From positions 2,790,001 to 2,854,000 of the forward strand of contig NZ_CP080437.1 in NCBI RefSeq assembly GCF_021216655.1: 64,000 bases of DNA, written 5' to 3'. The notes beneath the pieces were generated by a model that was given only the letters and a program-made list of their open reading frames with translations, did not search any database and had not been told where the DNA came from. Shown one piece after another: positions 26,164 through 37,890 of this stretch (positions within the stretch are counted from its first letter, which is position 1; every line of letters begins with the position of its first letter). The position numbers were made by a program, and so were the translations under genes. The stretch comes from Clavibacter michiganensis. Lineage in GTDB: Bacteria > Actinomycetota > Actinomycetes > Actinomycetales > Microbacteriaceae.

Positions 26164-26253
26164 CACGTGAACGTATACCGCGCGTCGGCGCCCACGGGAG
26201 GTCGGGACGTGCCCAATCCGGGGCGATCCCCGTGTGCTAGAGCAACGGCCGCG

Positions 26254-26883
26254 TCAGCCCTCGATCAGGTCCCGCTCGGGCGGCACGGCCGTCCACAGCC
26301 TCGCGACCCGCCGGGCGAGCGCCCGCTCGAGGCCGCCGAGCGCCTTGACCACGAAGATCGTCGTGCGGGCGGGGGAGCCGGCCTTCGAGAACCCGCGGTC
26401 GACCGCGCGCACCCACGTCTCCGCCGCGATCTTCGCGGTCGAGTAGTTCGCGCCGCCCGGGTACGGGCGCTGCACGGCCGTGGACGAGACGATGGCGAGA
26501 CGGCCGGCGTCGGACGCCTGCAGGTCGGCGTCGAAGGCGCGCGTGGTGTTGCGCAGCGTGGTGACGAGCCGCTCGTGCAGGAAGTCCCAGTCGTCGTCGG
26601 TCTGGCCCTCGAGCCCGTTGCCGCCGCGCCAGCCGCCGACCAGGTGGATCAGGCCGTCGACGCCGCCGAGGTCGGCGCGGATCCGGCCGGCCAGCTCCAC
26701 GACGGCCGCGTGGTCGGCGAGGTCGCAGACCTCGCGGCGCTCGGAGTCGACCTCCGCGAGCCGGCCCGCGTCGGTGCCGACCGCGACGACGCGCGCGCCC
26801 GCCGCCGTCAGCTCCGCGCAGACCGCGCGACCCGCGGCGCTCGAGGCGCCCGCGACCACGACCACGCGGCCGTCGACGCTCAC
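26254..26883 (-). CDS. Short-chain dehydrogenase/reductase
   Basis: 209-residue Rossmann-fold NAD(P)-dependent oxidoreductase. Cofactor motif is VVVVAGASSAAGRAV near the N-terminus, an acidic strand-end reads CDLAD, and the active site has IVSSTAVQ plus YSTAK (Tyr and Lys). It is slightly short for an SDR (usual about 250). The GTG start at 26883 overlaps the stop of the DUF6421 gene (GTGA), so the two proteins are produced together and likely act on the same pathway. The substrate is unknown. Confidence 0.87.
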   Translation of the reverse strand: MSVDGRVVVVAGASSAAGRAVCAELTAAGARVVAVGTDAGRLAEVDSERREVCDLADHAAVVELAGRIRADLGGVDGLIHLVGGWRGGNGLEGQTDDDWDFLHERLVTTLRNTTRAFDADLQASDAGRLAIVSSTAVQRPYPGGANYSTAKIAAETWVRAVDRGFSKAGSPARTTIFVVKALGGLERALARRVARLWTAVPPERDLIEG

Positions 26884-28301
26884 GCGGCCTGCCCCGTGAT
26901 CCCGGCGGTGGATCCGATGACGTCGCGCATCTTCTTCTCCAGCGCCTCGAAGAACATGCTGAGCGGGAACTCGTCGTCGAGCACGAGGTCGGTGAGGCCC
27001 TTCGGCGGCCCGTCGAGCGGCAGCGCGCCAGGTCCCTTCGCCCAGGTGGATGCCGGGTGCGGCGTGACCGTCTCGGTGACCATCGCGTACGCGGCCAGCC
27101 AGTGCGCGGTCTTCGGCCGGTCGATGGAGCGCCAGTAGAGGTCGTTCACGCGGTCGGCGAGCGCCACGACCACGTCGGCGACGTCGTCCCAGTCGATCGT
27201 GAGGCGCGTGTCGGTCCAGTGCAGCACGTGGTGCTGGTGCAGCCACGCGAACAGCAGCTGGCCGCCGAGGCCGTCGTAGTTGCGGACGCGGGATCCGGTG
27301 ATGGCGAAGCGGAAGATCCGGTCGAAGATCACCGCGTGCTGCACCATGCCGGCGCGCTCGAGCAGCGCGTCGTCGGCGGCTGTGCGCTCGGCGGGATCCA
27401 CCGCGGCGAGCCGGCGCTGGATCGCGACGGCCTCGCGGAACGCGGTGAGGTCGCAGCGCAGCTCCTCGATCGAGTAGAGGAAGAACGGCATCCGCTGCTT
27501 GATCATGAACGGGTCGAAAGGCAGGTCGCCGCGCATGTGCGTGCGGTCGTGGATGAGGTCCCACATCACGAAGGTCTCCTCCGCGAGCCGCTGGTCGTCG
27601 AGCAGGCGCCGGGCGTCGTCCGGCAGCTCGAGCTTCGTGACCTCGGCGGCGTGACGCACCACGCGGCGGAAGCGGGCGGCCTCGCGGTCGGCGAAGATCG
27701 CGCCCCACGTGAAGGTCGGGATCTCGCGCATCGCGACGGTCTCGGGGAACAGCACCGCGGAGTTGGTGTCGTACCCGGGCGTGAAGTCGACGAAGCGGAT
27801 GGGGACGAACAGCGCGTTGCCGTAGTCGCCCGCCTCCAGCTCGGCCACGAACTCCGGCCAGACGACCTCGATGAGCACGGCCTCGACGAGCCTGGACGCG
27901 CTGCCGTTCTGCGTGGTCATCGGGAAGACGACGAGGTGCCGGATCCCGTCCACGCGGTCGCGCTGCGGCTGGAACTCGTTCAGGGAGTCGAGGAAGTCGG
28001 GCACGCCGAGGCCCGCGTCGACCCAGCGCGCGAAGTCCACGTCGAGCGCCGCGAGGTAGGTGGCGTCGTGCGGGAAGAGCGGGGCCAGCGTGCGGACGGC
28101 GTCGCGGATGGTCTGGATCAGCCGCGCGGCCTCCGCGTGGTGCGCGGCGTCGGGGATCGAGCCGTCCTTGACCTGCATGGGCTGGAGCTCGACGGCGGCG
28201 TCCTTGAGGGCGAGCCAGGCGGGGGAGGAGGCGACGGTCGCGACGTCCTCGACGACCTCGGGCTCGCCGATGACGGCTGCGGTGGGTGCGGCGCTGGACA
28301 T
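26880..28301 (-). CDS. DUF6421 family protein
   Basis: 473-residue soluble protein that I assign to the actinobacterial DUF6421 family. It is rich in His, Asp and Trp, for example MWDLIHDRTHMRGDLPFDP, LFAWLHQHHVLHWTDT and NDLYWRSIDRPKTAHW. Clustered histidines and acids in these blocks suggest a metal-binding or hydrolase-like active site, but this is not established. ATG 28301 has GGAGGT 7 nt upstream and a TACGGT box about 40 nt upstream. It is translationally coupled to an SDR. The function is not known. Confidence 0.78.
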   Translation of the reverse strand: MSSAAPTAAVIGEPEVVEDVATVASSPAWLALKDAAVELQPMQVKDGSIPDAAHHAEAARLIQTIRDAVRTLAPLFPHDATYLAALDVDFARWVDAGLGVPDFLDSLNEFQPQRDRVDGIRHLVVFPMTTQNGSASRLVEAVLIEVVWPEFVAELEAGDYGNALFVPIRFVDFTPGYDTNSAVLFPETVAMREIPTFTWGAIFADREAARFRRVVRHAAEVTKLELPDDARRLLDDQRLAEETFVMWDLIHDRTHMRGDLPFDPFMIKQRMPFFLYSIEELRCDLTAFREAVAIQRRLAAVDPAERTAADDALLERAGMVQHAVIFDRIFRFAITGSRVRNYDGLGGQLLFAWLHQHHVLHWTDTRLTIDWDDVADVVVALADRVNDLYWRSIDRPKTAHWLAAYAMVTETVTPHPASTWAKGPGALPLDGPPKGLTDLVLDDEFPLSMFFEALEKKMRDVIGSTAGITGQAA

Positions 28302-28438
28302 GGATCGACCTCCGATCGTGCGGGTGGCGTGCGGTGCCTCCACCGTATCCGCGGGATCGGCGCGGGATCGTGTCCCGCGTGCCGGATCCGCGCGTGGATC
28401 GGCGCGGCCACGCAGCATCCGTGCGCGAGCGGGGAGGG

Positions 28439-29005
28439 CTACGCCTCGTCGTCCGTCGGAACCGGCGTCGTGGTCCCCGACTCGTGGTCGCGGCGCAGCA
28501 CCGCGTAGCCGACGGACGCGCGCGGCTCGCCTCCCACCACGGGCCAGCCGTCGCGGTAGTGCGCCTCCTTCACGAAGCCCGCGCGCACGAGCACGCGGCG
28601 CATCGCCCGGTTGTCGTCGCGGGTCTGCGCCTCGACGCGCGTCACGTGCGGGTACGAGCCGAACACGTGGTCCGTGAGCGCGCGCACGACGGGCACGCCG
28701 AGCCCGCGACCGCGCGCCGCCTCCGCGAGGCGCAGGTCGAACAGCACGCCCGGATCCTCGAGGTCGTCGAGCACGACGAGGCCCACGCGACCGAATCCCG
28801 CGACCTCGACCCACAGGGCCGCGTGCTCGGGGCCGTCGAAGTCGCCGTCGGAGATGCGCGCCTCGACGTCCGCGGCCGTCGGCCGGGGCCGCACGTGGAA
28901 CGGGAACGCGTTCGAGGTCAGGAACACCCGGAGCGCGTCGCGGTCGCGCTCGACGTCGACGGGGATCAGCGCGACGGCCGGGGATGCGGGCGGGGTGTCG
29001 GGCAT
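28439..29005 (-). CDS. GNAT family N-acetyltransferase
   Basis: 188-residue acetyltransferase with the acetyl-CoA loop LAEAARGRGLGVPVVRAL (R-G-R-G-L-G) and the late block RDDNRAMRRVLVRAGF typical of RimJ/RimL-like enzymes. GGAGG lies 5-6 nt before ATG 29005. It is transcribed away from the phosphate transporter; the PHO-box-like repeat lies in the shared upstream region and in this gene's orientation. The acceptor (protein N-terminus or small amine) is unknown. Confidence 0.85.
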   Translation of the reverse strand: MPDTPPASPAVALIPVDVERDRDALRVFLTSNAFPFHVRPRPTAADVEARISDGDFDGPEHAALWVEVAGFGRVGLVVLDDLEDPGVLFDLRLAEAARGRGLGVPVVRALTDHVFGSYPHVTRVEAQTRDDNRAMRRVLVRAGFVKEAHYRDGWPVVGGEPRASVGYAVLRRDHESGTTTPVPTDDEA

Positions 29006-29060
29006 GCGGGTCCTCCGGGTCGGTTCGAGCGACGGCGGCCGGGGCCGGCTTCTCCTTAGG

Positions 29061-29084
29061 CGCGGGTGAACAGCCGGTGAACCC
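29061..29084 (-). promoter_or_regulatory. PHO-box-like direct repeat
   Basis: The minus strand reads GTTCACCGGCT then GTTCACCCGCG, two 11-nt units each starting GTTCACC. This matches the tandem direct-repeat unit bound by PhoP in streptomycetes. It lies about 50 nt upstream of the PiT phosphate transporter start and 56 nt from the divergent GNAT start. Confidence 0.65.
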
Positions 29085-29133
29085 GACGGTCCCCCGTAGA
29101 GGGGACACGCGAGCAGGGCGCAGGATCATCGCC

Positions 29134-30351
<1,218 letters not shown>

Positions 30352-30362
30352 AGGACCCCGCC

Positions 30363-30674
30363 ATGCTCCCCCTCTTCCTCTCCGCGGTCGGCCAGGTCGC
30401 GCTCGTCGCCCTCCTCCTCGGCGCGGGCCTGCCCGCCCTCTTCGCGCTCGGCGTGCGGTCATTCGCGCTCGCCAGTCCCGACACCAGCGGCCGCGTCGCC
30501 GGATCCGACTCCGCGCGCCGCATGCCGCCCGTCGTCCTCCAGGCGGTCGGCGCCCTCTGCTACGCGGTCGTCGTCCTCGCCGTGGTCGCGGGACTCACGC
30601 TCATCATCGCGACGGGCCTCGGCCAGTCGGTGAGCTTCGAGCACGTCATCCCGACCTTCACCTCGAAGGGCTGA
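30363..30674 (+). CDS. Small membrane protein of the pit operon
   Basis: 103-residue protein with two hydrophobic helices (LSAVGQVALVALLLGAGLPA and VVVLAVVAGLTLIIATG) and a short polar loop. AAGGA precedes ATG 30363. It lies 11 bp after pit and 2 bp before the DUF3349 gene. A similarly small membrane protein sits between pitA and a DUF3349 gene in mycobacteria, so I consider it the same conserved partner of the PiT transporter; its role is unknown. Confidence 0.8.
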   Translation: MLPLFLSAVGQVALVALLLGAGLPALFALGVRSFALASPDTSGRVAGSDSARRMPPVVLQAVGALCYAVVVLAVVAGLTLIIATGLGQSVSFEHVIPTFTSKG

Positions 30675-30676
30675 CG

Positions 30677-31387
30677 ATGACCGACAGCGCATCCGAGGCC
30701 GGCGGGCCCGTCGACGGCACGACCGGCGTCGCCGTCCCCGACCGCCACGACCGCGGCATCGTCCAGCGCGTCGTCGGCTGGCTGCGCGCGGGCTACCCGT
30801 CCGGCGTGCCGGACCAGGACTACGTGCCGCTGCTCGGGATCCTCCGCCGCAGCCTCACCGCCGAGGAGCTCGAGCAGGTGGTCGACCAGCTCGTCGACGA
30901 CGCGGTCCAGGCGGACGCGGCCGGCGAGGAGATCGGCAGGAGCCGGCTCCGCGAGCGCGTCGAGGCGATGCTGCTCGGCCCGGCGATGCCCGAGGACCTG
31001 GTGCGCGTCTCGGCGCGGCTGGCGGCCGCGGGTTGGCCGCTCGGATCCCCGGAGGACCTGCACGAGCCGGACGCCGCCGACGCGCGCGCGACCGAGCGCA
31101 CGGGCCTCGTCTCCCGCGTCGTCGCGTGGCTGCGCGCGGGCTACCCGGCCGGCCTGCCCGAGCAGGACTTCGTGCCGCTGCTCGCGCTCCTGCGCCGCCG
31201 CCTCAGCGACGAGGAGGTGCAGGAGGTGAGCGCCCGGCTCGCGTCCGAGGGAGGGCTGCCCGCCAGCCGCCTCGACGTCGCCTCCGCCATCGCGGGCGTC
31301 ACCTCCGAGATGCCGTCGGACGCCGACGTCGAGCGCGTGCGCGCCTACCTCGAGTCCCACGGCTGGCCGGAGGGCTTCCGCATCTGA
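30677..31387 (+). CDS. DUF3349 protein with two tandem domains
   Basis: 236-residue soluble, acidic protein made of two copies of the DUF3349 helical domain. Copy 1 has VVGWLRAGYPSGVPDQDYVP (about residues 32-51) and copy 2 has VVAWLRAGYPAGLPEQDFVP (about 149-168), each followed by LLxxLRRxLxxEE. Mycobacterial homologs have one domain and a known fold but no established function. It is third gene of the phosphate-transporter operon with a 2-bp gap. Context suggests an accessory role in phosphate homeostasis; this is inference. Confidence 0.85.
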   Translation: MTDSASEAGGPVDGTTGVAVPDRHDRGIVQRVVGWLRAGYPSGVPDQDYVPLLGILRRSLTAEELEQVVDQLVDDAVQADAAGEEIGRSRLRERVEAMLLGPAMPEDLVRVSARLAAAGWPLGSPEDLHEPDAADARATERTGLVSRVVAWLRAGYPAGLPEQDFVPLLALLRRRLSDEEVQEVSARLASEGGLPASRLDVASAIAGVTSEMPSDADVERVRAYLESHGWPEGFRI

Positions 31388-31418
31388 GTCGCGCGCCGCG
31401 GCGCCGCGACGCCGGGGC

Positions 31419-31622
31419 TCAGTCGTATCGCGCTCCTCCGGCGGGGCGGACCCGGAACGCCGCGAGGGCGCTCGCGGCGAACAGGGCGCAGAGCGCGATC
31501 GGGATCCACCCGTCGAGCGGGACGCCCGCCCCGAGGGCGGAGGGGATGACCGCGATCAGGCCGGCGCCCGAGGCGATCATGACGACGAACGCGGCGACGA
31601 ACCGCGCCGTCGAGCGTCTCAT
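31419..31622 (-). CDS. Small two-helix membrane protein
   Basis: 67-residue protein with two hydrophobic segments (FVAAFVVMIASGAGLIAVIP and WIPIALCALFAASALAAF) and an Arg-rich C-terminus. It converges on the pit operon. No clear ribosome site was found, and the frame is open further upstream. The function is unknown. Confidence 0.6.
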   Translation of the reverse strand: MRRSTARFVAAFVVMIASGAGLIAVIPSALGAGVPLDGWIPIALCALFAASALAAFRVRPAGGARYD

Positions 31623-31801
31623 CGCGTCACCGCGATCGGGCTGCCGGGGCGGTGCCGTCGGGCGAGTGCGTCGGACTTCATCGGGTCGGCCTTCCGGGAG
31701 GTGCGACCCGCCCGGATCTCGGATCCGCGTGGCGTCGCCGGGTGCTGGCCACCATCCCCACGATCGGTGCCGGGGTCGACAGCGGCGCCCCCGTCGCTTG
31801 A

Positions 31802-31828
31802 TTTGCACTCGCGCTGCAGTAGTGCAAA
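31802..31828. promoter_or_regulatory. Inverted repeat TTTGCACT-N11-AGTGCAAA, TetR operator candidate
   Basis: Perfect 8-bp arms lie 11 nt before the likely GTG start of the TetR gene. Further TGCACT/AGTGCA half-sites follow at 31831 and 31848. The position and symmetry fit an operator for autoregulation of the tetR-MFS operon. Confidence 0.65.
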
Positions 31829-31838
31829 GATGCACTCC

Positions 31839-34201
<2,363 letters not shown>

Positions 34202-34260
34202 TCCCCGTCGACGGGATCACCCGTTGACACGGCCGCCCGCGGCTGGTCGACTCACGGCAG

Positions 34261-34288
34261 GGCCGTCGTCCCCTGAGGGGCGGCGGCC
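34261..34288 (+). terminator. GC hairpin after the TetR/MFS operon
   Basis: Arms GGCCGTCGTCCCC and GGGGCGGCGGCC pair over 12 bp with one bulge and a TGA loop, 60 nt beyond the exporter stop. It is a plausible terminator, located just before the next gene's ribosome site. Confidence 0.5.
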
Positions 34289-34320
34289 TGTCCCGTCCCG
34301 CAGAGCCGCCGGAGGTCGCC

Positions 34321-34764
34321 GTGTCCGAGCCCATCGTCATCACCCGCACGTTCGCCGCCCCGCGGGAGCGCGTGTTCGACGCGTGGATCACGCCGGCCGA
34401 CTTCTCCGCCTGGTTCGGCACCGCCGCGGTCGACGTGCCGCTCGACACCCTGCGCATGGACGTGCGCGTCGGCGGCGCGTGGAGCGCGGTGATGCGCCTG
34501 CCCGACGGCGGATCGATCGACTGGGCGGGGGAGTATGTCGAGCTCGACCGGCCGTCGCGCCTCGCGATGACGATGACGGACCGGCCCGACCAGCCCGCGG
34601 GCGCGCCGCTCACGGTCGACCTCGAGGAGGTCGCGGGCGGCGCCACGCGCATGACCATGACGCAGCGCGCGGGCGAGTTCACGCCCGAGCAGCGTGAGAT
34701 GACGATCCAGGGCTGGGGCGGGTTCCTCGACGTGATGGAGGGGCTGGTCGCGCCGACCGCCTAG
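34321..34764 (+). CDS. SRPBCC (AHSA1-like) domain protein
   Basis: 147-residue single START/Bet-v1-like domain: ITRTFAAPRERVFDAWITPADFSAWFG at the N-terminus and the C-terminal helix QGWGGFLDVMEGL. It has a large hydrophobic cavity fold; members bind lipids or act with ArsR regulators, and some relate to Hsp90 activators. The GTG start at 34321 has GGAGGT 4 nt upstream. Its stop codon overlaps that of the convergent phosphatase in the palindrome CTAG. The ligand is unknown. Confidence 0.87.
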   Translation: MSEPIVITRTFAAPRERVFDAWITPADFSAWFGTAAVDVPLDTLRMDVRVGGAWSAVMRLPDGGSIDWAGEYVELDRPSRLAMTMTDRPDQPAGAPLTVDLEEVAGGATRMTMTQRAGEFTPEQREMTIQGWGGFLDVMEGLVAPTA

Positions 34765-36461
34765 CGGGGGTCGTCGGCGGGCCGCTCGCGCCGCGGCCGC
34801 CGCACCACGCCGACCGCGGTGATCCCCGCCGCGCCGAGCGCGAACGCGAGGACCGCGAGGAACGGCAGCTCGTCGGCCGACATGCCCGTGGCGGCGAGGG
34901 TGTCGCCTCGGGCGGCGGAGGCGGAGGCGTCGGCGGCGGCGATCGCGGCCGGCGATCCGGGGAGCGCGCCGGGGTCGGACGCACCGGGCGCGGTCGTCCC
35001 GGGATCCACCACGGCAACGGCCGTCAGGCAGCGGCGCACCTCGCCCGCGTCGTAGAACAGCGACCCGGGGGCGATGGGCGCGCAGCCCGCGCGGAACGGG
35101 ATCGCCTTCTCGTCGTAGAGCATGCGCACGATGGCGCGGCCGGTCGCGTCCCGGTAGACGTCCCACTGCACGTTGGCGGCCATGGGCGTGACGGTCTCGC
35201 CGCGCCACGCGTTGGTCGCGTACGTGTACGGGGCCTCGGGGGTCACCGGCTGCGTCGAGCCCGGCAGGCCGAGGAGCGCCGCGAACGGGATGATCGTCTC
35301 GGCGTGCGCGAAGCGGAAGGTCGCGGCCGTGGAGGACCCGGCGAGGCGCGCGTCCATCGAGTCGAGGAAGTCGTCGAGGAGCGGCGTCGCCATCCGGTAG
35401 GTGATGTCGCTGCCCTGGAACGCCGGGCCCTTCGAGTAGAAGTCCTCCGCGTCGAGCAGGTACGCGAACCACTCGGTGTCCGCGTCGTCGCCCGCGCCAG
35501 CCGATGTGAAGTAGCGGTCGAAGTCGACGCTGACCTCCTCCGTCATGTCGGGCGCGATGATGTAGAGGTTGTAGAGCATCATCGCGGCGTCGAGCTCGTC
35601 GTCGACGTGGGTGCCGCCGTCGCCGCCGTCGACGAAGTGGTACTGCCCGGCCGCGAGGCGGTCGACGAAGGCGGGCGTGTAGATGCGCTCGAGCAGGCGG
35701 CGCGCGGCCTCGTGGCTGCGGGGCTGGGCGTAGATGGCATCGACCGCGGCGGTCACCGCGGGCCCGTCCTCGTACGCCTGGTAGTCGGCGTTGGCGGCCG
35801 ACTTGTGGAAGTAGAGCGTGTCGGGATCCTTGGCGATGTCCTTCGGCAGGTGCGACGCGAGGAGCGGATCCGCGCGCTTCAGCCCCTCCGCGAACGCCTT
35901 GCCCGACGCGGTGGCGCGCGCCTCGCCGGAGCTCTCGAGCGCGACGGTGTCGGATCCCGCGTCGATCCCGGCGAACAGGGTGGGGAGCCGCTGGACGACG
36001 CGCGCGCCGATGCCGCGGTGCTGGTCGGCGCCCTGGCCGGTGAGGTTGCCGTAGCCGAGCTTCTGGTTCGCGGCCGTGAGCTTCTGGACCTCCGGGCCGA
36101 GCGTCTCGCCGAGGGTCGTGAGCGCGCCCTCGGAGCGCGCCTGCTCCCACACCTGCGTGGTGAGCGAGTCGTACTTGAAGCTCGACAGCGCGCGGGATCC
36201 GTGGCGCGCGACCGACTCCGTGTAGACGGGCGCGAACCCGGCGGGCGCGGGCGCGAGGTCGGCCGGGGTGCCCTGCGGGGCGTAGGGGGTCTTGCTGCTG
36301 TAGTACGTGCGGTCGGCGGATCCCGAGCCGGTCGCGGCGCCGGTGCCGCTGCCGTCGCCGGTCGCGGCGAGCGCCGGGAGGGCGGATCCGCCGGCGGCGA
36401 TCCCGAGGGCCAGCGCGAGCGCGACGGAGGCGGACAGGCGGCGGCGGGTGCGGAGGCGCAT
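34761..36461 (-). CDS. Surface-anchored histidine acid phosphatase (phytase/MINPP-like)
   Basis: 566-residue exported phosphatase of histidine-phosphatase clade 2. It has a signal peptide of about 33 residues (cleavage near ALPALAA). The catalytic motif is SVARHGSRA (RHGxR) near residue 85, and the distal proton donor is FRFAHAETII (HAE). The C-terminus is LAATG (residues 522-526), a hydrophobic helix and an Arg-rich tail, i.e. an LAxTG sorting signal of the kind used by class E sortases. So it should be covalently wall-linked and release phosphate from organic phosphates (phytate or similar) outside the cell. It is monocistronic; no PHO box was found in its 192-bp upstream gap. Confidence 0.88.
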   Translation of the reverse strand: MRLRTRRRLSASVALALALGIAAGGSALPALAATGDGSGTGAATGSGSADRTYYSSKTPYAPQGTPADLAPAPAGFAPVYTESVARHGSRALSSFKYDSLTTQVWEQARSEGALTTLGETLGPEVQKLTAANQKLGYGNLTGQGADQHRGIGARVVQRLPTLFAGIDAGSDTVALESSGEARATASGKAFAEGLKRADPLLASHLPKDIAKDPDTLYFHKSAANADYQAYEDGPAVTAAVDAIYAQPRSHEAARRLLERIYTPAFVDRLAAGQYHFVDGGDGGTHVDDELDAAMMLYNLYIIAPDMTEEVSVDFDRYFTSAGAGDDADTEWFAYLLDAEDFYSKGPAFQGSDITYRMATPLLDDFLDSMDARLAGSSTAATFRFAHAETIIPFAALLGLPGSTQPVTPEAPYTYATNAWRGETVTPMAANVQWDVYRDATGRAIVRMLYDEKAIPFRAGCAPIAPGSLFYDAGEVRRCLTAVAVVDPGTTAPGASDPGALPGSPAAIAAADASASAARGDTLAATGMSADELPFLAVLAFALGAAGITAVGVVRRPRRERPADDPR

Positions 36462-36653
36462 GGGTTCCTGGTGGAGCGGGCGCGGCGCGGGAGGCGCGGC
36501 GGCGGGTGCGGGTCGGTCGCGGGCGCGACGGGGCCGACGCTAGGCGGATCGCGTGACGCGGCGGTGTCCCGGCGCTGAACGGGCGGGGCGCGGGGCGTCC
36601 GTCGAGCCCGCGCCTCGCCCGTAGGGTGGGAGGACGCGGGCGAGGGGAGTCGG

Positions 36654-37583
36654 ATGATCGGGGTGCTGACCGGCTTCGCCATCATCGGCTTCATCATCGC
36701 AGTGGGCTACGGCGTCGGCCGCTCGGGGATCGCCGGTCCCGGTGCCCAGCACTCCCTCAACCGGGTCGCGTTCTTCGTCGCGACGCCCGCGCTGCTGTTC
36801 ACGGTGCTCGCCAAGGCCGACCTGCACGTCGTGTTCTCGGCCTTCCTGCTCACGTCGGCGAGCGCGGTGGCCGTCGCGGCGATCCTCTACCTGGTCGTGG
36901 CGCGGATCCTCTTCCGTCGGCCGGTCGCGGAGACGACCATCGGCGCGGCCTCGGCGAGCTACGTCAACGCCAACAACATCGGCCTGCCGGTCGCGATCTA
37001 CGTGCTCGGCGACGCGCAGCTCGTCGCGCCCGTGCTGCTGCTCCAGCTGCTGGTGCTCGCGCCGACCACGCTCACCGTCCTCGACATCTCGAGCCGCGGG
37101 TCCGCGTCGGTGGTCGGGATCCTCACGCAGCCGTTGCGGAACCCGATGATCATCGCGTCGATGCTCGGCATCCTCATCGCGATCACCGGGCTGCAGGTCC
37201 CCGATGCGATCTACGAGCCCTTCCGCCTCATCGGCGGCGCGGCGATCCCCATCGTGCTGATGGCGTTCGGCATGTCGCTCGTGGGGCGGAAGCCGCTCGC
37301 GCCGGGATCCGGCCGCGGCGAGATCGTCGTGGCCTCGGTGATCAAGACGGTGGTCATGCCGCTCGCCGCGTTCCTGCTGGCGCGGTTCGCGTTCCACCTG
37401 GACGCGCCGCAGACGTTCGCCGCGACCGTGATCGCGGGCCTGCCGACGGCGCAGAACATCTTCAACTTCGCGTCGCGCTACGAGCGCGGCGTGGTCCTCG
37501 CGCGCGACACCGTGCTGATCACGACGGTCGCGTCGATCCCGGTGCTGCTGGTGATCGCGGCGCTGCTCGCGCCCGGGACGTAG
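36654..37583 (+). CDS. AEC (auxin efflux carrier) family transporter
   Basis: 309-residue membrane carrier with about ten helices in two inverted halves. Family features are GYGVGRSGI, NRVAFFVATPALLF near residue 40, SYVNANNIGLPVA and the second-half block GAAIPIVLMAFGMSLVG. Bacterial members export or import small organic acids such as malate; plant PIN proteins are distant relatives. A TAGGGT box lies 26 nt upstream and GAGGGGAG precedes ATG 36654. The cargo is unknown. Confidence 0.9.
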   Translation: MIGVLTGFAIIGFIIAVGYGVGRSGIAGPGAQHSLNRVAFFVATPALLFTVLAKADLHVVFSAFLLTSASAVAVAAILYLVVARILFRRPVAETTIGAASASYVNANNIGLPVAIYVLGDAQLVAPVLLLQLLVLAPTTLTVLDISSRGSASVVGILTQPLRNPMIIASMLGILIAITGLQVPDAIYEPFRLIGGAAIPIVLMAFGMSLVGRKPLAPGSGRGEIVVASVIKTVVMPLAAFLLARFAFHLDAPQTFAATVIAGLPTAQNIFNFASRYERGVVLARDTVLITTVASIPVLLVIAALLAPGT

Positions 37584-37595
37584 CGGCCCGAGGAC

Positions 37596-37751
37596 TCAGC
37601 GGCGGCCGGTGGAGCCGCGCTGGGCGGCGCGCTTCTGCGAGCGCTTCGCCATCTGCGCCTTGCCCTTGGCCATGGCGGCCTTGCCCTGGCGGCTGCGCAG
37701 GAAGCGGCGGATCACGGGGACGGCGACGAACAGGAAACGGATCAGCGGCAT
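37596..37751 (-). CDS. Small basic protein with one hydrophobic segment
   Basis: 51-residue protein. The first 15 residues are hydrophobic (MPLIRFLFVAVPVIRRFL) and the rest is strongly basic with Lys/Arg/Gln/Ala (for example GKAAMAKGKAQMAKRSQK). GAGGAG lies 5 nt before ATG 37751, a good ribosome site, which argues that it is expressed. It ends 12 bp from the convergent AEC gene. It could bind nucleic acid or the membrane surface; the role is unknown. Confidence 0.65.
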   Translation of the reverse strand: MPLIRFLFVAVPVIRRFLRSRQGKAAMAKGKAQMAKRSQKRAAQRGSTGRR

Positions 37752-37890
37752 GGTGCTCCTCGGGGGATCTGCGCGGATCGGTGGATCCCGGCCCATCGAC
37801 CCTGCCAGGTCCGGGCGCGCGCGACCGGGTCGGGGGCGGATGCGACGGGGAGCGGCCAGGCGGGCGCAGCGGGGGAGGGCCCTATCCGCC

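Noticed and set aside
31390..31412. GC-rich near-palindrome after the DUF3349 gene
   Set aside because: Arms pair only in part (GTCGCG/CGCGAC with mismatched interior), weaker than the other hairpins in the window.
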